64,000 nt of DNA from Streptomyces cyaneofuscatus (GCF_000718135.1 NZ_JOEM01000001.1:310001-374000); one strand, 5' to 3'; positions 38,757-47,520 are shown, numbered from the stretch's first letter. A program made the numbers and translations. The notes: generated by a model from the sequence alone, not told the origin.

Positions 38757-38809
38757 CTCCTCACCGTTCGGGACCCAGGGGTGGGCTCCGGGGGTTACGG
38801 TCGGTGCCC

Positions 38810-39208
38810 ATGAGGACTTGGCGTGATGGCGACGGGACGCTGACGGTCGGCGGGGACGCGGGGGCCCGGGAGGTGCCGCTGCGGATAGCGGCCTCGTACC
38901 GGTCCCGTACGCGCGGGCTGCTGGGGCGGGACGGGATCGAGGGGGCGTTGCTGCTCACGCCGGCCGGGAGCGTGCACACCTTCCGGATGCGGTTCGCCAT
39001 CGACGTGGCGTACCTGGACCGGAAGTTCACCGTGCTGGCGGTCCGCACGATGGAGCCCGGCCGCCTCGGTCTGCCCCGGCTGCGGTCCCGCCATGTGGTG
39101 GAGGCGGAGGCGGGGGCGATGGAGCGGTGGGGGGTGCGGCCGGGCGTCCGCTTGGAGCTGCGGGCGCTGGGCACATCCTGGGGGAAGCCCGCGCCCGGCG
39201 CCCCGTAG
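38810..39208 (+). CDS. DUF192 protein
   Basis: 132 residues. The DUF192 pattern is visible: RSRTRGLLGRDGIEGALLLTP, then SVHTFRMRFAIDVAYLDRKF and a final EAEAGAMERWGVRPGVRL. It is cytoplasmic here (many homologues are exported). Function unknown. It is divergent from the prepilin peptidase and shares the palindrome region. ATG at 38810 is used; the GTG at 38804 gives two extra residues. Confidence 0.8.
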   Translation: MRTWRDGDGTLTVGGDAGAREVPLRIAASYRSRTRGLLGRDGIEGALLLTPAGSVHTFRMRFAIDVAYLDRKFTVLAVRTMEPGRLGLPRLRSRHVVEAEAGAMERWGVRPGVRLELRALGTSWGKPAPGAP

Positions 39209-39246
39209 TGCGTGCGCCCGGTGCCCCCGTAAGGACTGCGGAGGGC

Positions 39247-40446
39247 TTACGGAGGGCCCGCGCCGAGCAGCGTCCAGGCTCCGTAGGCCGCCGAGGCGCA
39301 GGCCAGTGCGGCGATGACGGCGGCCGTGCGTCCCGTGCTCCGCAGCCGTACGAGGGCGGCGGCGGGCGGGAGGAGCAGCGGGAACGCGGGCATCATCAGG
39401 CGGGGCCGGGAGCCGAAGTACCCGGCCCCGATCAGCGAGATGACGACGATCGCGATGCCGTAGACGAGGAGGGGCAACGGCTGCCGCTGCCGTACGCAGA
39501 GCACCACCAACCAGCCGAGCAGCCCGAGCGCCGCGCAGAGCCCGAGGGCGGCGGGCAGCGGCAGCCCGGCGATGAAGGCGGCGAGCGCGCGGCCGCCGTC
39601 GATGCTGTTGCCCCACTGCGCCTGGACGTCGAAGTACGCGAACGGGCCGCCCTCACGCACGGCGACGAACACCACGTACGCCAGCCAGCCCAGCGGGGCG
39701 AGCGCCACCCCGGTGATCATGCGGGCGTTGCGGCGGAGCACCGGCCCGAGGCGGCTGTCGGCACGGAACTCCCGTACGAACGTGACCCCGGCCGTGATCG
39801 CCAGGGCCGCGATGAGGGCGGCGGCGGAGGGCCGGGTGAGCCCCGCCAGGACGCAGAGGGCGCCCGCCACCAGCCAGCGGTCCTTGAGGACGGCGTACAG
39901 CGCCCAGGCGGCCAGGGCGGTGAAGAGCGTCTCCGTGTACGCCATCGACTGGACGAACGCCGTCGGGTACACGCCCCACAGTGCGGCCAGCACCACCCCC
40001 GTACGCCGCCCGTACAGCTCCGCCCCGACCGCGAAGATGCCCCAGGCGGCGAGCAGCCCGGCCGTCCAGGCGACCAGGAGACCGGCGCCGCCGAGGGTGA
40101 GCGGGGTCACCTCGGAGATCCCGCGCTCCAGGGCCGGGAGGAGGGGGAAGAAGGCCAGGTCGGAGTGGAGTGCGCCGTCGGGGAGGGTGACGGTGTAGCC
40201 GTAGCCGTTCTCGGCGATGCGCTGGTACCAGACGGAGTCCCAGCGCCCGGTGAGCCGCGCGAGGGGGTCCTTGCCGGAGGCTTGGGCGGCCGCCCAGAGC
40301 CCCAGGAGCCCCAGGGCCCGGACGGCGGCGTAGACCGCGAGCGCGGGAGCGGCGGCCCGGAGTGCGGCGGCCGTGCGGGGGCCGGGGTCGCGGGGGTGCG
40401 GGACCGGGGCGCCGGGCATCCGGGTACGGAGCTGGTGATCGGACAT
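39247..40446 (-). CDS. GT-C-type integral membrane glycosyltransferase (mannosyltransferase-like)
   Basis: 399-residue membrane protein with about ten helices. A loop near residues 66-82 reads TGRWDSVWYQRIAENGYGY: an aspartate and aromatic cluster after the first helix, as in PIG-V/GT-C mannosyltransferases that use polyprenyl-phosphate sugars. The C-terminus is short and hydrophobic. It may glycosylate a lipid or exported protein; a role in pilin glycosylation is only suggested by position. Starts at ATG 40446. Confidence 0.75.
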   Translation of the reverse strand: MSDHQLRTRMPGAPVPHPRDPGPRTAAALRAAAPALAVYAAVRALGLLGLWAAAQASGKDPLARLTGRWDSVWYQRIAENGYGYTVTLPDGALHSDLAFFPLLPALERGISEVTPLTLGGAGLLVAWTAGLLAAWGIFAVGAELYGRRTGVVLAALWGVYPTAFVQSMAYTETLFTALAAWALYAVLKDRWLVAGALCVLAGLTRPSAAALIAALAITAGVTFVREFRADSRLGPVLRRNARMITGVALAPLGWLAYVVFVAVREGGPFAYFDVQAQWGNSIDGGRALAAFIAGLPLPAALGLCAALGLLGWLVVLCVRQRQPLPLLVYGIAIVVISLIGAGYFGSRPRLMMPAFPLLLPPAAALVRLRSTGRTAAVIAALACASAAYGAWTLLGAGPP

Positions 40447-40533
40447 ATTGCCGATTATCTCCTCCGGGCCGGGCGGTCCCGACCTCCGTACCCCGGTGGC
40501 GGTCGGGTCGGCCGTACCTCGGTGGCAGTCGGG

Positions 40534-40953
40534 TCAGCCGATCGCCGGGCGGAGGGCCGGGCGGGTGCCGAGGCCGTGGCCGACGAGCGGGGCGACCGTG
40601 CGGATCAGCTTCAGCTGGGTGGACCGTAAGACACGTACGGTCGTCTCGTCGGACCAGCCGGTCGTGGTGGACCACTCGTAGCCCGAGCCGACCACATCGC
40701 TCGCGAAGGCCAGCTCGGTGGCGAGGAGCGCCCGTGCCCAGTCCATCGGCTCCAGCGCCTCCCGGGCGATCAGGGCGGCCCGGATCCGGAGCGACCGGTA
40801 GTGGAGATCCTCCGTACCGTCGAAGCCCATGGCCACGGCGAACTCCTCCGTGGAGCGCGCCGGGCCGCACCACTCGATCAGGCCCAGTTGCAGGAGCCGG
40901 GACTCCTCGTCGGTCAGCGTCAGTTGCTCCGCCGTCTGCACGTCTGCCGTCAC
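40534..40953 (-). CDS. Small conserved hypothetical protein near the Tad genes
   Basis: About 139 residues, helical, no membrane segments. It contains LTLTDEESRLLQLGLIEWCGPARSTEEFAVAMGF, then LIAREALEPMDWARALLATELAF and a C-terminal LRSTQLKLIRTVAPLVGHGLGTRP. No family recognised. The GTG at 40953 is taken. The frame stays open to 41427, and a start at 41038 would put the shared palindrome inside the gene, which I think unlikely. The palindrome at 41021-41036 lies 68 bases upstream of 40953. Confidence 0.6.
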   Translation of the reverse strand: MTADVQTAEQLTLTDEESRLLQLGLIEWCGPARSTEEFAVAMGFDGTEDLHYRSLRIRAALIAREALEPMDWARALLATELAFASDVVGSGYEWSTTTGWSDETTVRVLRSTQLKLIRTVAPLVGHGLGTRPALRPAIG

Positions 40954-41020
40954 CTTCCTCGATCGATTTCCTTGATCGGTTACGACGGCAGACGCTAACT
41001 CCTGCCACCGGTAGGCGTCT

Positions 41021-41036
41021 TGGGTCCGAGGACCCA
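41021..41036. promoter_or_regulatory. Shared Tad palindrome, site 2
   Basis: TGGGTCC-GA-GGACCCA, perfect 7-bp arms. Confidence 0.6.
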
Positions 41037-41063
41037 TGCCCGGGGCACATGCGGCCGCCACGC

Positions 41064-41657
41064 TCACAGGCTGGGGACCGCGCTCCCGAACACCTTCCAG
41101 GGTGAGATCGCGACGGAGTCCATCACGGTCAACAGCGGGTGCCGGTGGGCGATTTCCTCCCGTACGGCGACGGCGTCCGGCCAGGAGTCGAGGGGCGCCG
41201 AGCCCTCGATGACGACCCCGTCCCAGTCGGTGCCGGCCGTCGCGCCGCTCCGGTCGACGACGAAGCCGATGCAGAGCACGGAGGCCCGGCCGACGGTCCG
41301 CCGGATGGCGCTCACCGCCCGCTCCCGCTCCACCGGCGGCAGCTCTCCCACGGAGAACTCGACGGCGACGACACCGCCGCGCGCACGCCGTATGCGTACG
41401 AGGAGGTCGGGACCCCCGTCCATCCACAGCCGGAAGCCGACCTCCTGGAGCCTTTGCAGACCGGAAAGGGAGAGAAGCTGCTCGCGCGTCACCGGCGAAC
41501 GGGCGCCGGACGAGGGGTGGTCCAGGCTGACGAGCACGGCCCGCCCGGTCACCGGATGTCCCGGGCGAAGCCCTTCCACCTCCAGGTCACCCAGGAGCGT
41601 TGCAGCATCCAGCCGAGTCCAGCCCAGGTGGTACGAGTGGAAGAACCCGGTACTCAT
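41064..41657 (-). CDS. Conserved hypothetical protein
   Basis: 197 residues. An N-terminal MSTGFFHSYHLGWTRLDAATLLGD is followed by a mixed alpha/beta body with LLVRIRRARGGVVAVEFSVGELPPVERE and ending MDSVAISPWKVFG. No family recognised; no signal peptide. The ATG at 41657 with a G-rich site upstream is used; an ATG at 41675 is also possible. Between the unknown gene at 40953 and the pilin-like fusion, so its expression may be tied to the pilus. Confidence 0.55.
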   Translation of the reverse strand: MSTGFFHSYHLGWTRLDAATLLGDLEVEGLRPGHPVTGRAVLVSLDHPSSGARSPVTREQLLSLSGLQRLQEVGFRLWMDGGPDLLVRIRRARGGVVAVEFSVGELPPVERERAVSAIRRTVGRASVLCIGFVVDRSGATAGTDWDGVVIEGSAPLDSWPDAVAVREEIAHRHPLLTVMDSVAISPWKVFGSAVPSL

Positions 41658-41971
41658 CGACGCCCCCACCCCCATCCGATCCCCTCCACCCTCATCACGA
41701 CATGAATCTAATAATTCGCGTGCGCAAATTCAAGAGGAGGGGGTCACCGGCACCTCCGAGCGTACCGAGCAGCTGGCGGGTGCGGCGTGGGCCCACGGAC
41801 CCACGGGCGGCCCAAAGAGCGAGGCGGGAGGCGGCACCCTGCCGGCTTGGGCCCGACTTTGGGGCCGGGGACCCGCGCCGGGGACGTGTGCCGGCCTTAC
41901 GCTCACGGCCGACAGGCAGCCCACGCGGCCTTCCAGGCCGCCGAGTTGCGGGTTCGGAGAGAGGGTGCACC
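41658..41971. other. 314-base divergent region before the pilin-like fusion
   Basis: Carries the shared palindrome at 41788-41803 followed by GGCCCAAAGAG at 41809-41819 and the promoter regions of both divergent genes. No small gene is convincing. Confidence 0.5.
41788..41803. promoter_or_regulatory. Shared Tad palindrome, site 3
   Basis: TGGGCCC-AC-GGACCCA, 169 bases before the pilin-like fusion start. Confidence 0.6.
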
Positions 41972-44008
41972 GTGAACGGTGGCGGTGACGGGGGCGGGGG
42001 CATGGGAGACAGGGGCGCGGGCCACATACCGCCAGGACGCCGGGGTGCAGGGGGCTCCGGCGCCCTGGCAGGCACCGAACCGGGCGGCCGTTTCTTCGCG
42101 TTGACCCGCAGCTGGGCGACGGGCGCGCTGGTGTATCTCGGCGCCGGATTCCTGACGAGCCGGGTGCTGCTCGAACTACTGGGCAGCGAGGCGCGGTTGG
42201 AGTCGTTCGGGTGGCGGCTGCCCCTGCTGCACATCCCCGCGCTCGCCGTCACCCTGCTCACCGTCCTGGCCGCCGCCCGCATGCTCCCCGACGAGCACCG
42301 CGACTCCCGCGCCCTCTACCTGCTCGCCGCACTGGCCGTACCGCTGGCCGGTCTGGCGTACGGCTTCGCGGTCTCGTGGGAGGCCGTGGGGATCGAGGGC
42401 GTCCTGATGCCCGTGGTGGCGCTGGCCACGGGCGCGGCGTCGGGCCTGGCCGTCGACCGGCTCCTGGAGGAGCGCGCCACCCGGCCCGCTCCCCCGCCGA
42501 CGTACTCGTACAACTGGCGTGACAGCGGCGCCACGGCGACGGAGTACCTGGGCGTCGTGGTCCTCGTCGTGACGCTGGTCGGCGCGATGGCGATGGCGGG
42601 GGTGGGCGGGCAGATCGGGGAACGTATCCGCTGCGCGATCAGCGCGATGGCTGCGGGCGGGGGCGGCGGGTCGTGCGCCACGGGCGGCGGGGACGCTGAG
42701 GCGCAGCCGAAGACGGACGCCGACTACGAGCCGAAGATGTGCCAGATCTCGTCCGTCTCGGACAAGGCGGGCGGCAAGGTGAAGATCGGCTGGTTCGAGT
42801 GGGGCGAGGAGTACGGCTTCCAGCAGAAGGTCTCCCAGGCCAACACCGACGTCAACGGGGACGGCAAGGTCGACGGGAACGACAAGGTCGTCTCCATGAC
42901 GTTCACCGACGCGGCCTCCGCCGGGGTCACGGCCAGTACGCCGGGCGCGAAGCTGGGGAAGCTCGGCAAGGCGGACATCGACATCGGCGGCGGCATCAAG
43001 ATCACCAACGGTGACACCTGGATCTTCGCGAGCGAGGAAGAGGCGCAGAAGATGCGGGACGACATCGAGGAGATGAAGATGTGGGAGACCGCCACCAAGC
43101 ACGGCGGCGGGTACGGGGGCAACTGGTACTCCGGCATGAAGTGGGCGGAGAAGAAGGAAGACATCGAGCGGAAGATCGGCGACAAGAAGATCTCGTACTC
43201 GACGGTCGCCCTCAACGCCTATGCCGACGGCGGTCTTTCGGTGAAGGGCGGCGACGAGGACGAACTCGGCGCCAAGCTCGGCGGCAAGGCCACGTTCTCG
43301 CCCGAGGTGACGATCACCAAGGACGACGTGAGCGGCAACGAGTCCTACACGTACACCGCCAAGCTCGAACTGGAAGGCAAGCTCAGCGGAAACACGGGCC
43401 CGGTCAAGGGCACGCTGAGCGGCAAGCAGAACCGCACCGGCGCCATCACCGTCACCCGCGACCAGAAGACCGGGAAGATCGTCCGCATCGACATGACGCA
43501 GACGGTGGAGACCGGCTCGCCCTCGGGCAAGGTCGAAGTGGGCGGCGACAACGGCGAGACGGGGGCCGACAAGCGCGGGGGCAAGGGCAGCGTGTCGGAC
43601 CCCTCGGGCGAGAGCGGCATCGACGTGGTGACCAACTCGATCGTGTTCGGCAAGGAGACCGACGCGGCCACGGAGGCGAAGCGGGCGGTGGCCGAACAGT
43701 GGCTGGACGGCTCCGGCAACAACACGGCCCCCTTCGCCTACCTCTTCGGCGACCGAGGCATGGAGACACGCCCGACGGGCAACGACCCTTTCGAGCAGCT
43801 CATGTTCGAGGACGGCCTGTCCAGCACGATGCGCTACCTCGGGGAGACGGACGCGCAGGAGTTCGGCTTCGAGATCTCGCTCGGGATGAGCCTCGGGTTC
43901 TCGCTCTCCGACGAACAGAAGAAGGAGACGCTGACGGACGCGCGGTTCCTGGGGGCGCCGCGGGGTGACGGCCGCACGTATCTTCCGTACAGCTACTGCG
44001 CGAACTGA
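41972..44008 (+). CDS. Large protein with internal Flp-pilin-like segment and extracytoplasmic domain
   Basis: 678 residues. A Gly-rich N-terminus (1-38) is followed by four probable membrane helices (about 47-68, 84-104, 114-135, 140-165), a linker, then DSGATATEYLGVVVLVVTLV at 184-203, which closely resembles the processing and helix region of Flp pilins (compare RGQTAFEYLGIVLVVVAII of the real Flp at 51.6 kb). The remaining 450 residues are polar and presumably outside the membrane, with a calcium-loop-like DVNGDGKVDGNDK (293-305) and a Thr/Gly/Lys-rich body. Function unknown. The GTG at 41972 follows GAGGG. Upstream of a lipoprotein gene, with a shared palindrome in its promoter. Confidence 0.75.
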   Translation: MNGGGDGGGGMGDRGAGHIPPGRRGAGGSGALAGTEPGGRFFALTRSWATGALVYLGAGFLTSRVLLELLGSEARLESFGWRLPLLHIPALAVTLLTVLAAARMLPDEHRDSRALYLLAALAVPLAGLAYGFAVSWEAVGIEGVLMPVVALATGAASGLAVDRLLEERATRPAPPPTYSYNWRDSGATATEYLGVVVLVVTLVGAMAMAGVGGQIGERIRCAISAMAAGGGGGSCATGGGDAEAQPKTDADYEPKMCQISSVSDKAGGKVKIGWFEWGEEYGFQQKVSQANTDVNGDGKVDGNDKVVSMTFTDAASAGVTASTPGAKLGKLGKADIDIGGGIKITNGDTWIFASEEEAQKMRDDIEEMKMWETATKHGGGYGGNWYSGMKWAEKKEDIERKIGDKKISYSTVALNAYADGGLSVKGGDEDELGAKLGGKATFSPEVTITKDDVSGNESYTYTAKLELEGKLSGNTGPVKGTLSGKQNRTGAITVTRDQKTGKIVRIDMTQTVETGSPSGKVEVGGDNGETGADKRGGKGSVSDPSGESGIDVVTNSIVFGKETDAATEAKRAVAEQWLDGSGNNTAPFAYLFGDRGMETRPTGNDPFEQLMFEDGLSSTMRYLGETDAQEFGFEISLGMSLGFSLSDEQKKETLTDARFLGAPRGDGRTYLPYSYCAN

Positions 44009-44020
44009 CGAGGGATGACG

Positions 44021-44623
44021 ATGACGAAGAGGTCCCACGCAAGAAGCAGGCGGGCCGCGGCGACCGCCCTGGGCCTGTCCCTCCTCCTGGCACTGGCCGG
44101 CTGCGGCGACGACACCACCACCGACGGCAAGGCCTCGATCCCCGAGGGCTGGTCCACGCTGGACACGGACAGCCTGAGCGTCGGCTACCCGAAGGACCAG
44201 GGGTACGCGGAGCAGCCGGCGGCCGAGCGGAGCAGGAGCAACGCGGCGGTGGCGCTGAAGGTGGAGGACGGCATCCGCACGGGCATGGTCTCCGTCCAGC
44301 TGAACTTCGCCACGGGCGTGAGCGACGCGGCCGAGGCGGCGGCCGCGGCAGGCGCCGGAATCGGCCTGGGCTCCACCCGCAAGGCAACGGAGGACGTCCG
44401 CCTGGCAGGCCCTTCGACCGCCCGTGACGCCCGCCGCATCGACTACGACTTCACGGCCGACGGCAAGGAGGACACCCCGACCCGGGGGACCCCGATGACG
44501 GGGGTCCTGGTGGCGGGGGTGGACTCGGGGGGCGTGCCGTTCGTGGTGCGGCTGAACGCGGTGAAGGGGGCGGTGGACGGGGAGGATCTGGACGCCTTCG
44601 TGGGGACGATCACGGTGAAGTAG
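44021..44623 (+). CDS. Lipoprotein downstream of the pilin-like fusion
   Basis: About 200 residues with a lipoprotein signal: basic KRSHARSRRAAATALGLS, a hydrophobic core and the lipobox LALAGC followed by an Asp-rich linker (GDDTTTDGK). The mature part (VALKVEDGIRTGMVSVQLNF ... TPMTGVLVAGVDSGGVPFVV) is soluble and of unknown family. Starts at ATG 44021 or 44015; it begins 12 bases after the fusion gene, so the two are an operon. Probably anchored outside the membrane beside the pilus. Confidence 0.75.
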   Translation: MTKRSHARSRRAAATALGLSLLLALAGCGDDTTTDGKASIPEGWSTLDTDSLSVGYPKDQGYAEQPAAERSRSNAAVALKVEDGIRTGMVSVQLNFATGVSDAAEAAAAAGAGIGLGSTRKATEDVRLAGPSTARDARRIDYDFTADGKEDTPTRGTPMTGVLVAGVDSGGVPFVVRLNAVKGAVDGEDLDAFVGTITVK

Positions 44624-44996
44624 GGGGCGGTTGGGGGGCGGACCGGGGTCCGTTCAGGCGCTGCGGGGAGCACTGGGGGCGCTGGGGTGTCAGTGCCGCT
44701 ACCGCTGTCCCACGGGGATCGTGTCCACCATCGAGGCGGTCGCGTACCCATATCGCCGTCGTACCGCCCGGATTGCTCGCCCGCGCGATCTGCGCGGTCG
44801 GAGAAGGGACTTGCTCACCGGATGGGCGGCGAAGGGACAACGGGCAACTCGACAGCTGCATCGGTCGGGCGGAACTGCCCGAGCATGCCCGTTGATCATG
44901 CTGCTGCACCGAGGAATTCCAAGATCCCCGACAGAGTCAAGCTGAGAGCGTGTTTCGTCCCGTCGTTTCATGCTGAATTGCTGTGGTGTGCATAGT
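44624..44996 (+). other. 373-base region after the lipoprotein
   Basis: No gene is convincing. GAGAGCGTGTTTCGTCCCG (44946-44964), just outside the transposase remnant, is likely part of the insertion-sequence end. Confidence 0.4.
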
Positions 44997-45502
44997 TTAT
45001 GCGTCCCGCCATGTTGGGGTGGACTCGGCGGTGAGTCTGCGGGTCATGAGGTTGATCATCGCAAGGTGGATCACGGCTTCGGGCCGGTGTGGGTGGGCTT
45101 CGTAGTCGCGGGCCAGGCGCCGGTGGTTCGTGAGCCATCCCAGAGTCCGCTCGACGGTCCAGCGGCGGGGCAGAACGGTGAAACCCCTGGTGGTGAGGTC
45201 GCGGCGGACGATGTGCATGTCGATGCCGAGGGTGGCGGCGTGCTCGACGAGGTGCTGGCGGTAGCCGCCGTCGACCCAGGCTTTGCGGATGGTGGGATGC
45301 TCGGCGGCGATCCGCTCGATGAGGGTTCGGCGGGCGGTCGAGCCCTGCACCTGGCCGCGGTGCCCAGTACGCCGAGGAGGAGTCCGACGGTGTCGATGAC
45401 GATGCTCCGCTTGCGGCCGACGTTCTTCTTGCCCGCGTCGATGCCTTGCTCGGTGGCGGGGACGTTGGGCGATGCGCCGGAGGCAGGAACCAAGTCCGCC
45501 AC
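44997..45502 (-). pseudogene. IS5-family transposase remnant (frameshifted, 5'-truncated)
   Basis: Upstream part in one frame: PNVPATEQGIDAGKKNVGRKRSIVIDT (typical IS5 core), continuing GLLLGVLGTAA. It then shifts frame near 45352 to VQGSTARRTLIERIAAEHPTIRKAWVDGGYRQHLVEH and ends WTVERTLGWLTNHRRLARDYEAH...RRLTAES. Together these are the C-terminal DDE region (Asp in VDGGYR, Glu in WTVERT) of an IS5/IS1647-like transposase. The N-terminal third is missing, so the element is dead. Confidence 0.85.
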
Positions 45503-45593
45503 GGACGCTTTGGCTCAGGTGCCCGGCTTGGCGGTCAGGAGGACGGCTCAGAGCCTGCCTGCTCCGGGGAGTTCGCGACGCGACCGGCGTCCG

Positions 45594-46646
45594 TCAACCC
45601 GAGACGTCCGGCACTCGCACCGGCCGCGAACCGTTCCTCAACGACTCCGCGCCTGCCACACCGACCAGTGACGCGGCCACCGCGGGCCGCACCGGGACCA
45701 GCGGCGGCTCCCCGTGCTCCACCGTGGCCCGGAATCCCTGGAGGACTCGCACCGTCCCCTCGGCCTGCCGCTCCACCGGACCCCCGTCCAGAGTGAGGGG
45801 TGGCGCGACCCGTTCCTCCTCGTGGGTGACGCCGTCGGACCGCGTCCAGCCCTCTGCCCGGACGCGGACGGACCAGGCCCGCTCGCCCAACGCGCGCACG
45901 GACTCGGCCAGTGCCCGGGTACCGCGGACGGACAGCCAGCTCCAGTGGCTCTCGGGCTCGCCCTGGAGGAAGCCGTGGCGGGTCACGGCCAGGGCGCCGG
46001 TGGACAGCCGGACGGTCATGACGACAGCCTGGCCCGGGTCTGCCTCGTGCGCTTGAAACGCGACCACCTCCAGCGGCCAGGCACCCGTGACGGCCAGCAC
46101 CGGCGAGACAGTGTGCGTGCAATAGGCCGTCGCGGGGATGCGACCGCGCCAGCTGTCAGGGTCGCCGATCAGCGCGGCGACGTGCGCCGGTGACATACCG
46201 TGCAGGTAGTCGGCCTCGATCAGGCAGACCCGGCCGAGTTCTCCGGCCTCGACCGCCTGCTGGACCAGGCGGACGTGCGGGTGACAGACGTAGTTCTCGG
46301 CGAAGGAGTAAGTGGCGGTGGACCGCTCCGCCGCCGCGATAAGCAGCCTTCCCTCGTCCGCGTCCACGCAGGCCGCGCACTCGGACAGCACGTGCACGCC
46401 CCGCTCCAGGAACGCGATAGCCAGCGGCGCGTGCGCGTCGAAGTCGTTGGCCAGCACAACCCCGTCCAGGCGCAGGTCCAGCAGGTCCTCCCACCGGTCG
46501 GTGAGCACCGCTCCCGGCAGCTCCTCCCGCGCGGCCTTCCGCCGCGCGGCGTCCAGATCGCAGGCAGCCACCACATCCATGCCCACCCGACGGCACCAGC
46601 CCGCCAGGAACAGCCCCATCCTCAGCCCGATCACACCAACGCGCAT
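45594..46646 (-). CDS. Gfo/Idh/MocA family oxidoreductase
   Basis: 350 residues. N-terminal Rossmann fold MRVGVIGLRMGLFLAGW (NAD-binding, about 1-17), VVAACDLDAARR and the conserved cytosolic EC motif context LSECAACVDADEGRLLIAAAERS (Glu-Cys instead of the usual Glu-Lys, so the active-site lysine may be altered), then the C-terminal beta-sheet domain. Uses a sugar or inositol substrate in relatives. Weak ribosome site, ATG at 46646. It lies alone next to the transposase remnant and is probably laterally acquired. Confidence 0.8.
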   Translation of the reverse strand: MRVGVIGLRMGLFLAGWCRRVGMDVVAACDLDAARRKAAREELPGAVLTDRWEDLLDLRLDGVVLANDFDAHAPLAIAFLERGVHVLSECAACVDADEGRLLIAAAERSTATYSFAENYVCHPHVRLVQQAVEAGELGRVCLIEADYLHGMSPAHVAALIGDPDSWRGRIPATAYCTHTVSPVLAVTGAWPLEVVAFQAHEADPGQAVVMTVRLSTGALAVTRHGFLQGEPESHWSWLSVRGTRALAESVRALGERAWSVRVRAEGWTRSDGVTHEEERVAPPLTLDGGPVERQAEGTVRVLQGFRATVEHGEPPLVPVRPAVAASLVGVAGAESLRNGSRPVRVPDVSG

Positions 46647-46774
46647 ACACGCATGATCCCCTGGCGCTTGCTGCCTATGGCAAGTCCTTTTCGTTTTCCG
46701 TCGCCCCCACAGCGCCGGATCGTGAGCCACAGTCCCGACACCCGTCATTCACCGGAGTCCAGATACATCGGATT

Positions 46775-47069
46775 TCAGAGGCGCCCCCAGGCTACGAGGC
46801 GAGCCCGACCGTTCCCGAGCAGCGCCACGGCGCTGCCGATGCCCTCGCCGCCGGCCGAGTTGCATGTGTCGGCATATCCGTACTCCACCCAACGCAGCGC
46901 GGCACGCTCGATCACCTGCTGGGTGGCCCGCCGGCCACCGCCTCCAGCACCTGGCGCCGGTTGTGCTCGGGCAGAGTGCCGTAGAGCAGCAGGGCCACCG
47001 GCTCGGGCGGCAGCGAGGCCATCACCCGTCTCACCACGGCCGCCCGCTCACCCGCAGCTCCCCGCGCTG
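46775..47069 (-). pseudogene. Frameshifted fragment of an unrecognised gene
   Basis: Two overlapping short frames look like one broken protein. One reads ...ERAAVVRRVMASLPPEPVA...LPEHNRRQVLEAVAGG then hits a stop. The next, shifted by one base, reads QQVIERAALRWVEYGYADTCNSAGGEGIG...LLGNGRARLVAWGRL-stop at 46775. Codon use is Streptomyces-like. No family recognised. Between the oxidoreductase and the DUF6247 fragment. Confidence 0.5.
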
Positions 47070-47186
47070 AGCCCACTGGACCTCAGTGCGGGCAGGCGCG
47101 GTCCGTCTGCGCTACGGGTAGGGCTTCATCGCGTACACGGGGCCGCGCGGCGCAGGACACTCGGACGACAGACCCGAGGAGGGGCA

Positions 47187-47466
47187 GTGACCGCACACCC
47201 GACCACCACGACATCGCACCCCCGATGCGCACGCTCGCCGAGCTGCGCGACGCCCTGCGTATCTGGAAGATTCCGGGAGACCTCCAGGTGTTCGAGAGGG
47301 TGCTGGCGGACGCGGCCTTGGACGACCTGGCCCGCGTCCGCGAGATCACCCAGGCCTACCGGCACCGGGTCCTCCTGCGGTGCGACCCACAGGCGATGGC
47401 GGCCCATACCGGTTCGACGCCGACCTGGACGCCGCGTTGAACCCCCGGCTCATCGCCGGGCCCTGA
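47187..47466 (+). pseudogene. DUF6247-like protein with two apparent frameshifts
   Basis: A strong ribosome site (GAGGAGGGGC) precedes GTG at 47187 reading VTAHPTTTTSH. A one-base shift near 47215 leads into MRTLAELRDALRIWKIPGDLQVFERVLADAALDDLARVREITQAYRHRVLLRCDPQAMAAH (from 47225, given here in the frame that is open). A second shift near 47412 continues RFDADLDAALNPRLIAGP-stop at 47466. This reconstructs the usual roughly 90-residue DUF6247 actinobacterial protein. Either it is decayed or the sequence has indel errors. The ATG at 47225 alone gives 71 residues. Confidence 0.6.
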
Positions 47467-47479
47467 CCAGGCGTCTCAT

Positions 47480-47520
47480 GGAAGCGACCCCCCGGCAGGC
47501 AATGCCGGGGGGTCGCTTCC
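47480..47520. terminator. Perfect 18-bp hairpin
   Basis: GGAAGCGACCCCCCGGCA (47480-47497), loop GGCAA, complement 47503-47520. After the DUF6247 fragment and before the MerR gene end. Confidence 0.85.

Noticed and set aside
39227..39252. Terminator-like CCGTAAG/CTTACGG between DUF192 and the glycosyltransferase
   Set aside because: Short arms that overlap the stop codon; too weak to call.
41038..41427. Longer start for the 40534-40953 gene
   Set aside because: It would include the shared palindrome in the coding sequence and cross a promoter-like area; conserved text starts after 40953.
44631..44995. Small open frames after the second lipoprotein
   Set aside because: Arg/Cys-rich, no ribosome sites and no conserved pattern.
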